Assembly (NCBI RefSeq): GCF_004803715.2
Contig: NZ_CP039383.2
Span: 1,054,001-1,118,000, forward strand
Length of the DNA stretch: 64,000 nucleotides
Reading direction: 5' to 3'
From: Luteimonas yindakuii
GTDB taxonomy: Bacteria > Pseudomonadota > Gammaproteobacteria > Xanthomonadales > Xanthomonadaceae
Shown here: piece after piece, positions 40,102 through 49,723 of the stretch
How the letters are laid out: each line of letters opens with the position of its first letter
Position numbering within the stretch: the stretch's first letter is position 1
Program-made: the position numbers and the translations under genes
The notes under the pieces: generated by a model
What the model saw: only the letters and a program-made list of their open reading frames with translations
Told to the model about the DNA's origin: nothing
The model's database searches: none

Positions 40102-41076
40102 ATGAGCAGGCTATTCCGCGACGTTGGCGGCGGTCCGGTATGTCCGGGCGGCAGCGTGGTCTGCATCGGTGCGTTCGACGGCCTGCACCTGGGTCATCGC
40201 GCGCTGGTGCGGCAGGCGGTCGCGCGTGCCTGCGATTTCGACGTCGAACCGGTCGCGCTGAGCTTCGAGCCGTTGCCGCGCGAGTTCTTCGGCAACGCGG
40301 CGCCACCGCCACGGCTGATGCTGCCGCGGGCCAAGGTGGAAGGGCTGCGCGCGCTGGGCGTGTCGACCGTCGGCCTGCTGCGCTTCGACACCGCGATGGC
40401 CTCCATGGACGCGACGGACTTCGTGCGCGAGGTGCTGGTCGACCGCCTTGCGGTACGCGAGGTATGGGTCGGGCCGGGTTTCCGCTTCGGCCACCGCCGC
40501 GGCGGCGACCTCGCGCTGCTGCAGCGCATGGGTGCCGGGCTCGGCTTCGGCGCAGCGGAGATCGCGCCGCTCCTGCATGACGGCGAGCGCGTCTCCAGCA
40601 CGGCGATCCGGCAGGCACTGGTCGAGGGCGACTTCCAGCATGCCGCGCGTCTGCTCGGTCGGCCGTACGCGATCGCCGGCCGCGTGGTACGTGGACGCCA
40701 GCTCGGCCGCACGCTCGGCTACCCCACCGCAAACCTGCGCTTCGGCGGCAAGGTGCCGGCACTGCGCGGCATCTATGCCACCCGCGTGCACGGCATCGGC
40801 AACGCACCGTGGCCGTCGGTGTCGAGCTTCGGCACCCGGCCGACCGTGGATGGCGTCGAGCCGCTGCTGGAAGCCCACCTGTTCGATTTCGATGGCGACC
40901 TCTACGGACGCCGCATCGAGGTCGAGTTCGTTGCGCGCCTGCGCGACGAAGAGAAATTCCCCGATCTCGACAGCCTGGTCGCGCAGATGGACCTCGACGC
41001 CGCGCAGGCACGCGCGGCGCTGGCGGCCACCGACGATCATCCCCACCTGCAGCCACACCATAGGGTCACCGCGTGA
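40102..41076 (+). CDS. ribF: Bifunctional riboflavin kinase / FAD synthetase RibF
   Basis: Makes FMN then FAD. 324 residues. The N-terminal nucleotidyltransferase has [46 protein letters not shown] and [16 protein letters not shown]; the C-terminal kinase has [20 protein letters not shown] and [19 protein letters not shown] 40102 gives the conserved start. The stop overlaps the ileS GTG (GTGA), so ribF-ileS-lspA probably share a transcript. Confidence 0.95.
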   Translation: MSRLFRDVGGGPVCPGGSVVCIGAFDGLHLGHRALVRQAVARACDFDVEPVALSFEPLPREFFGNAAPPPRLMLPRAKVEGLRALGVSTVGLLRFDTAMASMDATDFVREVLVDRLAVREVWVGPGFRFGHRRGGDLALLQRMGAGLGFGAAEIAPLLHDGERVSSTAIRQALVEGDFQHAARLLGRPYAIAGRVVRGRQLGRTLGYPTANLRFGGKVPALRGIYATRVHGIGNAPWPSVSSFGTRPTVDGVEPLLEAHLFDFDGDLYGRRIEVEFVARLRDEEKFPDLDSLVAQMDLDAAQARAALAATDDHPHLQPHHRVTA

Positions 41077-43958
41077 GCGACGACGCCAACCGCTACAAAG
41101 CCACCATCCACCTGCCCGCGACGGAGTTCCCGATGCGCGGCGACCTGCCGAAGCGCGAGCCGCAGACGCTCGCGCGCTGGGAGGCGGAGGGGCTGTACCA
41201 GCGCATCCGCGATGCCGCGCGCGGCCGCCCGCAGTGGGTGCTGCACGATGGCCCGCCGTATGCCAATGGCGTGATCCATATCGGCCATGCGGTGAACAAG
41301 GTGCTCAAGGACATGGTGGTGAAGTCGAAGCTGCTGGCCGGCTTCGACGCGCCCTACGTGCCGGGTTGGGACTGCCATGGCCTGCCGATCGAGCACGCGG
41401 TGGAGAAGACCCACGGCAAGGTCGGCGAGAAGCTCGATGCCGCCGCGTTCCGCGCCAAGTGCCGCGAATACGCCGCCAGCCAGGTCGAATTGCAGCGCGC
41501 CGGTTTCAAGCGCCTCGGTGTCACCGGTGACTGGGACAACCCGTATCTCACGATGGATTTCCGCTACGAGGCGGACATGCTGCGTGCGCTGGCGAAGATC
41601 GTCGAGCGCGGCCATGTGACCCGCGGCTTCAAGCCGGTGCACTGGTGCTTCGATTGCCAGTCCGCGCTGGCCGAGGCCGAGATCGAGTACCAGGACAAGC
41701 AGTCGCCGGCGATCGACGTGGCCTACGCTGCGATCGACGCCTCCGCGCTGGCGGGCCGCTTCGGTGCGGTGCTGGAGGAGGGCGTGTCGGTCGCAGTGCC
41801 GATCTGGACCACCACGCCGTGGACGTTGCCGGCATCGCTGGCGGTGTCGGTCGGCGCCGACATCGACTACGTGCTGGTCGAAGGTCCGCCTGTCGAAGGC
41901 CCGCTGCGCGATGGCTCGCGGCAGTGGCTGGTGGTGGCCGAAGCGCTGGCGGCGAAGGTGCTGGCGCGCTACGGCGTGGATGAAGTGACGGTGCACGGAC
42001 GCGAGCGCGGCGCCGCACTCGAAGGCCTGCGCCTGCGCCATCCGTTCTACGACGACCGCGAGATCCCGTTGCTGCTCGGTGAGCACGTGTCCGACGAGGA
42101 CGGCACCGGTGCGGTGCATACGGCACCCGGCCATGGCCAGGAGGACTTCGTCGTCTCCCAGCGCTACGGCCTGGTCGAAAGCACCCCCGCGAACGTGTTG
42201 AACCCGGTCGACGGCCGCGGCGTGTACCTGCCGACGACGGCGCCGATGGGCGGGGTCGTGCTGGCGGGCGTGCATCTGTGGAAGGCCAACGCACTGATCG
42301 TCGAGGCGCTGCGCGAGCGCGGCGCGCTGCTGGCGCATGCCACGCTCAACCACAGCTATCCGCACTGCTGGCGCCACAAGACGCCGGTGGTGTTCCGCGC
42401 CACGCCGCAGTGGTTCATCTCGATGGAGCAGGCGCAGTTGCGTGCTGATGCGCTCCGGGCCGTCGAGGACGTGCAGTGGGTGCCGGAGTGGGGCCAGGCC
42501 CGCATCGCCGGGATGGTCGAGGGCCGCCCGGACTGGACGATCTCGCGCCAGCGCTACTGGGGCGTGCCGATCGCACTGTTCGTCGATCGCGAAACCTTGC
42601 AGCCGCACCCGCGCTCGGCCGAGCTGATGCGCGAGGTCGCCGCGCGCGTGGAGCGCGATGGCGTCGACGCCTGGTATGCGCTGGATGCCGCCGAACTGCT
42701 GGGCGGCGATGCCGCGCGCTACGACAAGGTCACCGACATCCTCGATGTCTGGTTCGATTCCGGCGTCAGCCACGAATGCGTGCTTGCGCAGCGCCCGCAG
42801 GATGGGCTGCGCAAGCCGGCGGACCTGTACCTGGAAGGTTCCGACCAGCATCGCGGCTGGTTCCAGTCCTCGCTGCTGTCGGGGGTGGCGATGGATGGCG
42901 TTGCGCCGTACCGCCAGGTGCTCACCCACGGTTTCACCGTCGATGCCGACGGCCGCAAGATGTCGAAGTCGCTGGGCAACGTGGTCGCGCCGCAGCAGGT
43001 GGTCGATGCGATGGGCGCCGACGTGCTGCGGCTGTGGATCGCCGCGGCCGACTACCGCAACGAGATGTCGGTCTCCGACGAGATCCTCAAGCGCAGTGCC
43101 GACGCCTACCGCCGCATCCGCAATACCGCGCGCTTCCTGCTCGGCAACCTGCACGGCTTCGATCCGGCCGCGCACCTGCGCCCGCTCGAGGACATGGTCG
43201 CGCTCGACCGCTGGATCGTGCACCGCGCGTTCCAGCTGCAGGAGCGCATCGTCGCCGCCTACGAGCGCTACGATTTCCCTGAAGTGGTGCAGGCGTTGTC
43301 GAACTTCTGCAGCGTGGACCTCGGGTCGCTCTACCTCGACGTCACCAAGGACCGGCTGTACACGATGCCCGAGGATTCGCGCGGCCGGCGCAGCGCGCAG
43401 AGCGCGATGTACCGCATCGTGGAAGGCTTCGTGCGCTGGATCGCGCCGATCCTGGCGTTCACCGCGGATGAGCTGTGGCGGCATCTGCCCGCCAACACGC
43501 CTGAAGGCGTACGCGCCGAACACGTGCTGTTCGCCACCTGGTACGAGGGCCTGGCGCCGTTGCCGGCGGATGCGCCGTTGTCGGAAGACGACTTCGAGCG
43601 GTTGCTTGCGCTGCGCGAGCAGGTCGCCAAGGTGCTGGAGCCGATGCGCGCCAGTGGGGCGATCGGTGCCGCGCTGGAAGCGGAGATCGAACTGCGCGCA
43701 GGTGTGGCCGACCACAACCGCGTTGCGCCGCTGATCGACGAGCTGCGCTTCTTCCTGATCAGTGGCGACGTCAGCGTGGTGGATGCCGACGAGGCGGGGG
43801 ATGCGCTGCGCATCGTAGCCACACCGACCACCAGGGCGAAATGCGTGCGTTGCTGGCAGCACCGTGCCGACGTCGGCGCCGTTGCCGCACATCCGCAGAT
43901 CTGCGGCCGTTGCGTGACCAATATCGAAGGCGAAGGCGAGGACCGGCGCTGGTTCTGA
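41073..43958 (+). CDS. ileS: Isoleucyl-tRNA synthetase
   Basis: Class I synthetase charging tRNA-Ile, with editing of valine. 961 residues, normal. GPPYANG and HIGH (69-72) at the N-terminus; the editing domain includes [16 protein letters not shown] at 629-633. The C-terminal zinc ribbon is [14 protein letters not shown]...CGRC. GTG start overlaps the ribF stop. bL-type regulatory leader not seen; ribF coupling likely sets expression. Confidence 0.97.
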   Translation: MSDDANRYKATIHLPATEFPMRGDLPKREPQTLARWEAEGLYQRIRDAARGRPQWVLHDGPPYANGVIHIGHAVNKVLKDMVVKSKLLAGFDAPYVPGWDCHGLPIEHAVEKTHGKVGEKLDAAAFRAKCREYAASQVELQRAGFKRLGVTGDWDNPYLTMDFRYEADMLRALAKIVERGHVTRGFKPVHWCFDCQSALAEAEIEYQDKQSPAIDVAYAAIDASALAGRFGAVLEEGVSVAVPIWTTTPWTLPASLAVSVGADIDYVLVEGPPVEGPLRDGSRQWLVVAEALAAKVLARYGVDEVTVHGRERGAALEGLRLRHPFYDDREIPLLLGEHVSDEDGTGAVHTAPGHGQEDFVVSQRYGLVESTPANVLNPVDGRGVYLPTTAPMGGVVLAGVHLWKANALIVEALRERGALLAHATLNHSYPHCWRHKTPVVFRATPQWFISMEQAQLRADALRAVEDVQWVPEWGQARIAGMVEGRPDWTISRQRYWGVPIALFVDRETLQPHPRSAELMREVAARVERDGVDAWYALDAAELLGGDAARYDKVTDILDVWFDSGVSHECVLAQRPQDGLRKPADLYLEGSDQHRGWFQSSLLSGVAMDGVAPYRQVLTHGFTVDADGRKMSKSLGNVVAPQQVVDAMGADVLRLWIAAADYRNEMSVSDEILKRSADAYRRIRNTARFLLGNLHGFDPAAHLRPLEDMVALDRWIVHRAFQLQERIVAAYERYDFPEVVQALSNFCSVDLGSLYLDVTKDRLYTMPEDSRGRRSAQSAMYRIVEGFVRWIAPILAFTADELWRHLPANTPEGVRAEHVLFATWYEGLAPLPADAPLSEDDFERLLALREQVAKVLEPMRASGAIGAALEAEIELRAGVADHNRVAPLIDELRFFLISGDVSVVDADEAGDALRIVATPTTRAKCVRCWQHRADVGAVAAHPQICGRCVTNIEGEGEDRRWF

Positions 43959-44044
43959 CGCCCTGCCGCTCGCCGCGATCGCTCCGCAGCCCGCCGGCTG
44001 CGGCATGATGCCGGCCCGCGAATCACCCGAGTGCACGATCACCC

Positions 44045-44545
44045 ATGACGACCCCGCGCCCGAAACCCGATGCCCTGGCCTGGTTGCTGCTGTCGCTGCT
44101 GGTGATCGCGCTCGACCAGCTCACCAAGTACTGGGTGCTGACCAGCCTGCCCGAGTACACCGCGATCCCGGTGATCGAAGGCTTCTGGAACTGGTACCGC
44201 ACCTACAACACCGGTGCGGCGTTCAGCTTCCTTGCCAATGCCGGCGGCTGGCAGAAGTGGTTCTTCACCGCGCTCGCCATCGGCATCAGTGGGCTGCTCG
44301 CGTTCTGGCTGTCGCGCACCCCGCGCCGCGACTGGAAGACCGCGCTGCCGTTCGCGCTGGTGATCGGCGGCGCCATCGGCAACGTCATCGACCGCCAGAT
44401 CCATGGCCACGTGGTGGACTTCATCCAGTGGCACTGGCGCGACCATTACTGGCCGGCGTTCAACATCGCCGACATGGCGGTGGTGGGAGGTGCCGTCGGA
44501 ATCGCGCTGTTCGGGTTGTTCCAGGACGGCAAGAAGACGCGGTAG
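44045..44545 (+). CDS. lspA: Lipoprotein signal peptidase (signal peptidase II)
   Basis: Aspartic protease in the inner membrane that cuts prolipoproteins before the lipobox Cys. 166 residues with four membrane helices. The catalytic Asp residues are in [18 protein letters not shown] and [20 protein letters not shown] is the other conserved block. 86 bases after ileS on the same strand, as in most gammaproteobacteria. Confidence 0.96.
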   Translation: MTTPRPKPDALAWLLLSLLVIALDQLTKYWVLTSLPEYTAIPVIEGFWNWYRTYNTGAAFSFLANAGGWQKWFFTALAIGISGLLAFWLSRTPRRDWKTALPFALVIGGAIGNVIDRQIHGHVVDFIQWHWRDHYWPAFNIADMAVVGGAVGIALFGLFQDGKKTR

Positions 44546-44584
44546 GCCGACTCCGCACCGCCGTGGGGTGCCGGGCTGCGTGGC

Positions 44585-44670
44585 ACCTTTCTCCCGCTGG
44601 CGGGACACAGATCCGCAGAAATCCCGATGCCGGACGGCGAAGCCGCCCGGAGGGTGGACGCCATGGATGG
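44585..44670 (+). repeat. Second repeat family, copy 2 (about 86 bases)
   Basis: Begins ACCTTTCTCCCGCTGGCGGG, continues ACACAGATCCGCAG, then CGGACGGCGAAGCCGCCCGG, AGGGTGGACGCCATGGATGG. Aligns with 37422-37507 nearly base for base from ACAGAT onward. Confidence 0.65.
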
Positions 44671-44732
44671 GGCGAATTCAGGTGCCCGAACGCGGGTGAG
44701 GGAGCTCTCCCGTCAAGGAGCGGACAGCCTTG

Positions 44733-44930
44733 CCCTTCTCCCGCGCGCGGGAGAAGGTGCCCCGAAGGGGCGGATGAGGGGCTTCTTCCGGCAGGTGTGC
44801 CCTCATCACCCCATCCCCCGCTCCGCGCCCCGGCCCTCGCGTTGCCGCTCGGGCGTTCATCGGCACCCGAGCCCATGGCTCGCAGGCGTGCCGCTTCACC
44901 CCGCAAGCAGGAGAGGGGCGATCGTGTCCG
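44733..44930. repeat. CTCCCG palindromic unit and decayed inverted partner
   Basis: An intact unit at 44733-44780 (CCCTTCTCCCGCGCGCGGGAGAAGG followed by GCCCCGAAGGGGC and GATGAGGGG when read in pieces). About 110 bases on, a decayed inverted partner CACCCCGCAAGCAGGAGAGG...GATCGTGTCCGG ends near 44930. This and the 86-base element fill the 44546-44997 gap; no gene supported. Confidence 0.6.
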
Positions 44931-44982
44931 GCACGAGTCGGTACATGGCCGACGCTTCAGGGTGAATGCGGCGTCGCTCCGT

Positions 44983-44988
44983 TAGAAT
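44983..44988 (+). promoter_or_regulatory. Candidate -10 (TAGAAT) for ispH, near-leaderless
   Basis: TAGAAT ends 9 bases before the ispH ATG. Transcription should start within 0-4 bases of the ATG. The sequence between, CCCTTTCTC, contains no Shine-Dalgarno. Confidence 0.5.
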
Positions 44989-44997
44989 CCCTTTCTC

Positions 44998-45948
44998 ATG
45001 GAAATCATCCTCGCCAATCCCCGCGGCTTCTGCGCGGGCGTCGACCGCGCCATCGAGATCGTCAAGCGCGCCATCGAGACCCTCGGTGCACCGATCTACG
45101 TGCGCCATGAAGTGGTGCACAACCGCTATGTGGTCGAGGACCTGCGCGCGCGTGGCGCGATCTTCGTCGAGGAGCTCGACGAGGTGCCGGACGGCAACAC
45201 GGTGATCTTCAGCGCCCACGGCGTGTCGCAGGCGGTGCGTGCGGAAGCCGACCGGCGCGGGTTGAAGGTGTTCGACGCGACCTGCCCGCTGGTGACCAAG
45301 GTGCACCTCGAGGTGGCCCGTCATTGCCGTGCCGGCCGCGACGTGGTGCTGATCGGCCACGCCGGCCATCCGGAAGTCGAAGGCACGATGGGGCAGTGGC
45401 GGCGCGAGGCGGGCGCGGGTTCGATCTATCTGGTCGAGGACGAGGCCGACGTCGCCAGGCTGGAGGTCAGCCAGCCGGAGAACCTCGCCTACACCACCCA
45501 GACCACGCTGTCGGTCGACGACACCCGCAGCGTGATCGCCGCACTGCGCGCGCGCTTCCCCGCGCTGCAGGGGCCGAAGAACGACGACATCTGCTACGCC
45601 ACGCAGAACCGCCAGGACGCCGTACGCGATCTCGCCCGGCGCTGCGACCTGGTGCTGGTGGTGGGCTCGCCGAACAGTTCCAATTCCAACCGCCTGCGCG
45701 AGCTCGCCGAGCGCGACGGGGTGGAGTCGTACCTGATCGACGGCGCAGACGAGATCGATCCCGCGTGGGTGGCCGGTCGCCAGCGGATCGGCGTCACTGC
45801 CGGCGCCTCAGCGCCGGACGTGCTGGTCGACGGCGTGATCGCACGCCTGCGCGCACTGGGCGCGCACGGCGTCGGCGAACTCGACGGCGAGCCGGAGAAC
45901 ATGGTGTTCGCGCTGCCGAAGGAACTCCGGGTGCAGCTGGTCGAGTGA
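44998..45948 (+). CDS. ispH: 4-hydroxy-3-methylbut-2-enyl diphosphate reductase (IspH/LytB)
   Basis: Last step of the MEP isoprenoid pathway, giving IPP and DMAPP (the latter used by MiaA). 316 residues; the three 4Fe-4S cysteines are Cys12, Cys96 and Cys199. Other landmarks: [70 protein letters not shown]. The first codon coincides with the conserved [12 protein letters not shown], so there is no room for a longer leader. Confidence 0.97.
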   Translation: MEIILANPRGFCAGVDRAIEIVKRAIETLGAPIYVRHEVVHNRYVVEDLRARGAIFVEELDEVPDGNTVIFSAHGVSQAVRAEADRRGLKVFDATCPLVTKVHLEVARHCRAGRDVVLIGHAGHPEVEGTMGQWRREAGAGSIYLVEDEADVARLEVSQPENLAYTTQTTLSVDDTRSVIAALRARFPALQGPKNDDICYATQNRQDAVRDLARRCDLVLVVGSPNSSNSNRLRELAERDGVESYLIDGADEIDPAWVAGRQRIGVTAGASAPDVLVDGVIARLRALGAHGVGELDGEPENMVFALPKELRVQLVE

Positions 45949-45978
45949 GGCCATCGCGCCCGCGCGACGCAGGCCCCT

Positions 45979-46007
45979 TTGACCGCGCACCGCGCTGCCC
46001 CTAGAAT
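45979..46007 (+). promoter_or_regulatory. Promoter of tRNA-Thr
   Basis: TTGACC (45979-45984), 17-base spacer, TAGAAT (46002-46007), then a GC-rich discriminator before the tRNA at 46019. Such discriminators are typical of promoters under stringent control (general knowledge). Confidence 0.7.
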
Positions 46008-46018
46008 CTGCGGCCCCC

Positions 46019-46094
46019 GCCGGAATAGCTCAGTTGGTAGAGCGGCGCATTCGTAATGCGTAGGTCGTAGGTTCGATTCCTATTTCCGGCACCA
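46019..46094 (+). tRNA. tRNA-Thr (anticodon CGT)
   Basis: 76 bases including encoded CCA. Acceptor GCCGGAA pairs with TTCCGGC; D arm GCTC-AGTTGGTA-GAGC; anticodon stem GCGCA/TGCGT around loop TTCGTAA (anticodon CGT); T arm GTAGG-TTCGATT-CCTAT with one wobble. Reads ACG threonine codons, frequent in GC-rich genomes. Own promoter upstream and terminator downstream. Confidence 0.97.
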
Positions 46095-46101
46095 GGGTCC
46101 A

Positions 46102-46132
46102 GACGCCCCGCGAAAGCGGGGCGTCGTCGTTT
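46102..46132 (+). terminator. Intrinsic terminator after tRNA-Thr
   Basis: GACGCCCCGC (46102-46111), GAAA tetraloop, GCGGGGCGTC (46116-46125), then GTCGTTT. Confidence 0.85.
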
Positions 46133-46230
46133 CAGCAGCCCGCTGTCATCGACCAGCCATCGCCGGTTCACCGGTTCTACGCAGTTCGCGACCCAGACTT
46201 GCGGCTCCGAACCCACCTGGCTGGCGCACC

Positions 46231-46542
46231 ATGGACCACAGCTGCATCGATATCTACATCACCCGCGACGTCGACGGATATGTGGTCGCGCCGGCCGGCA
46301 CATGCCTGCCCGAGGACGCCATGTCCGCGCTCGGCGGGGTGGTGCACGGCTGGATGCAGCAGGTCGGCGAGGCATCGCGCCTGCCTGGCTGGCGCGGCGT
46401 GCGCCGTGACCTCGATGCCTGTGGCTACAGCGTGCTGTCCGACGAGGACTTCGCCGCGCTGCTGCTGCCGGGTGAGCTTGCGCCACCGCCAATGCCGCTG
46501 TGCATGCAGCCCTCCGTGGGCGCGGTGGCCGCAGCCGCTTGA
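46231..46542 (+). CDS. Hypothetical protein
   Basis: 103 residues starting MDHSCIDIYITRDVDGYVVA, with a helix MSALGGVVHGWMQQVGEASR and four cysteines (about positions 5, 24, 64, 91). No signal peptide or membrane segment; not recognised. Weak ribosome-binding site. Base composition and codon pattern resemble neighbours, so I take it as a real but unassigned gene. Confidence 0.45.
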   Translation: MDHSCIDIYITRDVDGYVVAPAGTCLPEDAMSALGGVVHGWMQQVGEASRLPGWRGVRRDLDACGYSVLSDEDFAALLLPGELAPPPMPLCMQPSVGAVAAAA

Positions 46543-46554
46543 CGGGACGCCCGG

Positions 46555-47253
46555 TCAGGGCATCAGGTCATACCGCAGACGGTAGCGGACGGGCGCCGCC
46601 CCCGGCTCGTCGGCGGCGCCGATCCGGTACAGCCGCGCCGCCTGGTCACCGGCCTCGCGCATCGATGCGGCAATCCCTTCAGCCTCCACGGTGTCGACGT
46701 CGATCACCCGGCCGTCGGCGCCGAAGGTCAGCGTCCACAGGAAGTGGCCGCGGTAGTCCTCCGGCGCAACCCCGGCCGGATAGTTGGTGCGACCCTGCAC
46801 GAAGACCGCATCGCGGCGATGGAAACCGGCACTGGCCAGGTCGGCGGCGATCTCCACCGGTTCGCGCGCGACCTCGATGTCGTCATAGGTCAGCACGATC
46901 TCGTACTCGCCGGCGGCCAGTCCGTGGCGTGCGGGCTCGAACGGATGGCAGCGCACGATGGGCGCCGCGGCCGTCACCGTCTCCTCCACCAGCGCCACCT
47001 TGGTGGCGTCGCGCTTCGCGAGCAGCCGCACGCTGACGGTCCCATCCGGGAACCGCGAGGATTTCCAGCACAGCTGGTGCGGCCGCTCGGGATGCAGCAG
47101 GAGGCCCAGCGCCACCGGTCGCGCCTGCGTCGCGGGATCGCGCGCTTCCCACAGGAATTCGATATGCCCGTGGGGTGGCCGGGTGCCAGCCGCGGCGGCG
47201 GTGGCGGCAGAAAGCGACAACAGCGCCGGCAACAGCAGTGCATTCGTATCCAT
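46555..47253 (-). CDS. Exported hypothetical protein with TonB-C-like end
   Basis: 232 residues from ATG 47253 (ATG 47286 adds 11 residues). Signal peptide about 1-22 (LLLPALLSLSAATAAAA). The middle has paired strands with KSSRFPDGTVSVRLLAKRD and AAGEYEIVLTYDD. The end, RGHFLWTLTFGADGRVIDVD with RYRLRYDL, resembles the beta-strand pattern of TonB C-terminal domains but lacks the membrane anchor and proline-rich spacer. Probably periplasmic; function unknown. Confidence 0.55.
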   Translation of the reverse strand: MDTNALLLPALLSLSAATAAAAGTRPPHGHIEFLWEARDPATQARPVALGLLLHPERPHQLCWKSSRFPDGTVSVRLLAKRDATKVALVEETVTAAAPIVRCHPFEPARHGLAAGEYEIVLTYDDIEVAREPVEIAADLASAGFHRRDAVFVQGRTNYPAGVAPEDYRGHFLWTLTFGADGRVIDVDTVEAEGIAASMREAGDQAARLYRIGAADEPGAAPVRYRLRYDLMP

Positions 47254-47390
47254 ACGGGTCTCGCCATCCAAGGGTCGGTCGAGCATAGCGAATCGGCTGC
47301 GACACCCGTCGGTGGGCGGGCGTGCCGGGTCTCGCCCTGCGCGACGGGCGCCCGCTACCCTGTCGCTCCTTTCCGCGGATCCTTCCGGCA

Positions 47391-48800
47391 ATGTCCAAAG
47401 CTCCAGCCACGGCCAAGGCCGGCCGCGCGCGTACCGCCTATGTATGCGCCGAGTGCGGCACCGACCACGGCAAATGGCAGGGCCAGTGTGCCGGCTGCGG
47501 TGCCTGGAACACGCTGTCGGAGTTCGTGATCGAGCCTGCGGCAAAGGCCGCCGCCGGCGGTGGTGCGACGCGACGCGCAGGCTGGGCCGGCGCGGTCGAG
47601 GCGCCCAAGGTCACCGCGCTCAAGGACGTGCGCCACATGGAGGATGCGCGGGTGTCGACCGGCATCGGCGAGCTCGACCGCGTGCTCGGCGGCGGCCTGG
47701 TCGAGGGCGCGGTGGTGCTGGTGGGCGGCGATCCCGGGATCGGCAAGTCCACCCTGTTGCTGCAGGCGGTGGCCCGCATGGCGGCGACGCTGCCGGCGCT
47801 GTATGTCACCGGTGAGGAATCGCTGGGGCAGGTGGCCGGGCGCGCGGCGCGCCTGGACCTGCCGCTCGATGGCGTGCATGCACTGGCCGAAACCGGCGTG
47901 GAGACGATCCTCGAACATGCCGCGGCAATGCGGCCGAAACTCATCGTTGCCGACTCGGTGCAGACGTTGTGGACCGAATCGCTCACTGCGGCACCGGGTT
48001 CGGTCAGCCAGGTCCGCGAGAGCGCCGCCCGGCTGGTGCGTTACGCCAAGGAAACCGGTACCGCGGTGTTCCTCGTCGGCCATGTCACCAAGGAGGGCGG
48101 CATCGCCGGTCCGCGGGTGCTCGAGCACATGGTCGATGCGGTGCTGTATTTCGAGGGCGAGAGCGGCAGCCGCTTCCGCGTGCTGCGCGCGTTCAAGAAC
48201 CGCTTCGGCGCGGTCAACGAGCTCGGCGTGTTCGCGATGGGCGACAAGGGCCTGAAGGAGGTGCCGAACCCGTCGGCGATCTTCCTGTCCGGTGGCAGCA
48301 CGCAGCAGCCGGGGAGTTGCGTGATGGTGACCCGCGAAGGCACGCGTCCGCTGCTGGTCGAGGTGCAGGCGCTGGTCGACAGCTCGCCGCTGTCCAACCC
48401 GCGGCGGGTGGCGGTAGGGCTGGAGGGCAACCGCCTGGCGATGCTGCTGGCGGTGCTGCACCGGCACGGCGGCGTGCTGGTCGGCGACCAGGACGTGTTC
48501 GTCAACGTGGTGGGCGGCATCCGTGTGCAGGAAACCGCAGCCGACCTGCCGGTGCTGCTTGCGGTGCTCTCGAGCCTGCGCGATGCGCCGTTGCCGGAAA
48601 AGACCATCGCCTTCGGCGAGGTCGGCCTGTCGGGCGAAATCCGCCCGGTGCCCAATGGCGAGGAGCGCCTGCGCGAGGCGGCCACCCACGGCTTCAAGCG
48701 GGCGATCGTGCCCAGGGCCAATGCGCCGAAGTCGGGTGCGCTGAAAGGACTCGAGGTGATCGCGGTGGAGCGCCTCGCCGACGCGATCGACGCGCTCTAG
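47391..48800 (+). CDS. radA: DNA repair protein RadA (Sms)
   Basis: Helicase-like partner of RecA in recombination branch migration. 469 residues: N-terminal zinc finger CAECGTDHGKWQGQCAGCGAW (read as two CxxC pairs), RecA-like core with Walker A GDPGIGKS (113-120), the RadA-specific KNRFG motif, and a C-terminal Lon-protease-like domain (AVLSSLRDAPLPEKTIAFGE). ATG 47391 begins MSKAPATAKAGR; the upstream frame is open but unconserved. Confidence 0.95.
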   Translation: MSKAPATAKAGRARTAYVCAECGTDHGKWQGQCAGCGAWNTLSEFVIEPAAKAAAGGGATRRAGWAGAVEAPKVTALKDVRHMEDARVSTGIGELDRVLGGGLVEGAVVLVGGDPGIGKSTLLLQAVARMAATLPALYVTGEESLGQVAGRAARLDLPLDGVHALAETGVETILEHAAAMRPKLIVADSVQTLWTESLTAAPGSVSQVRESAARLVRYAKETGTAVFLVGHVTKEGGIAGPRVLEHMVDAVLYFEGESGSRFRVLRAFKNRFGAVNELGVFAMGDKGLKEVPNPSAIFLSGGSTQQPGSCVMVTREGTRPLLVEVQALVDSSPLSNPRRVAVGLEGNRLAMLLAVLHRHGGVLVGDQDVFVNVVGGIRVQETAADLPVLLAVLSSLRDAPLPEKTIAFGEVGLSGEIRPVPNGEERLREAATHGFKRAIVPRANAPKSGALKGLEVIAVERLADAIDAL

Positions 48801-48813
48801 CGTCGTACACAGC

Positions 48814-49605
48814 TCAGCCGGTCCGCTGCAGCACCAGCTCCAGCACGAACTTGCTGCCGAAGAACGCCAGCACCAGCAGCACCATCGCGGTGAGCGTCCA
48901 GCGCACCGCGGGCGGCCCGCGCCAGCCGTAGCGCCAGCGTCCGAACAGCAGCGCGCCAAACACCAGCCACGACAGCACGCTCAACACCGATTTGTGGATC
49001 AGGTGCTGGGCGAAGAAGTCATGCACGAACAGCACCCCGGTGAGCAGGGTCGCGGTCAGCAACGCGAAGCCGACGGTGATCGTTCGGAACAGCAGGGTTT
49101 CGAGCTCGGTCAGTGGCGGCAGCGCGCGCAGCCAGCGGTGGAACTCACGCCGCCGCAAGGCGCGTTCCTGGGCGCGCAGCATCAACGCCAGTAGCGCGGC
49201 GATGGCGAGCGTGGCGTAGGCGAGCAGGGCAAGGCCCGCATGCAGCTGCAGGCGCCAGTCCAGGCCTTCAGCACTGTGCCGGCCGGTCACGGCGTAGGCG
49301 ACCAGCGAGATCGCCGCCAGCGGAAACACCACCACGCCCAATGCTGCCATCCGGCCGCGAAGCCCGAACAGCAGGGTGACCATCGCCATGCCCAGGCCCG
49401 CCAGGGAAAGGGCGGAAAAGAAATGCAGGTCGGCGCCGCCGAGCCCCCGCCAGGCCAGCAGGTGGGCGACGCCGTGCAGAGCCACGCCAGGCACCGCCGG
49501 CACCGCCCAGGCCGCGCGCTTGGATGGCGTTTCCCGTGCCAGCGTGCGTACCAGCAGGCCCGTTGCGACGAGGTAGAGCAGGGTCGCGATGAGAATGGTT
49601 GTCAT
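48814..49605 (-). CDS. CcsA/YpjD-like inner-membrane protein
   Basis: 263 residues with eight predicted membrane helices. It belongs to the cytochrome c assembly (CcsA/CcmC/YpjD) superfamily: LHAGLALLAYATLAIAALLAL, then HDFFAQHLIHKSVLSVLSWLVFGALLFG with histidines in the positions of the heme-handling loop. ATG 49605 starts MTTILIATLLYLV. Directly divergent from ffh, a common placement of YpjD. Whether it handles heme is unproven in this subfamily. Confidence 0.85.
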   Translation of the reverse strand: MTTILIATLLYLVATGLLVRTLARETPSKRAAWAVPAVPGVALHGVAHLLAWRGLGGADLHFFSALSLAGLGMAMVTLLFGLRGRMAALGVVVFPLAAISLVAYAVTGRHSAEGLDWRLQLHAGLALLAYATLAIAALLALMLRAQERALRRREFHRWLRALPPLTELETLLFRTITVGFALLTATLLTGVLFVHDFFAQHLIHKSVLSVLSWLVFGALLFGRWRYGWRGPPAVRWTLTAMVLLVLAFFGSKFVLELVLQRTG

Positions 49606-49684
49606 CGCGAAAGTGTCGCACACGCATCGTCGCGTCGTATGCCTCGCACGCATGGTCGCACCGGAGCCTGCGTGGACCGACGGG

Positions 49685-49690
49685 TATAAT
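49685..49690 (+). promoter_or_regulatory. Candidate -10 (TATAAT) for ffh
   Basis: Perfect TATAAT 34 bases before the ffh ATG; no recognisable -35 at 16-18 bases upstream. Confidence 0.5.
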
Positions 49691-49723
49691 CGGCGGCCCC
49701 TTTGTCTCCAGTGCGGAATCTGC

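Noticed and set aside
41037-44042. A 1001-codon open frame on the minus strand opposite ileS
   Set aside because: Composition is Arg/His/Ala-rich with no domain; it is the antisense shadow of a GC-rich gene whose plus strand has all ileS motifs.
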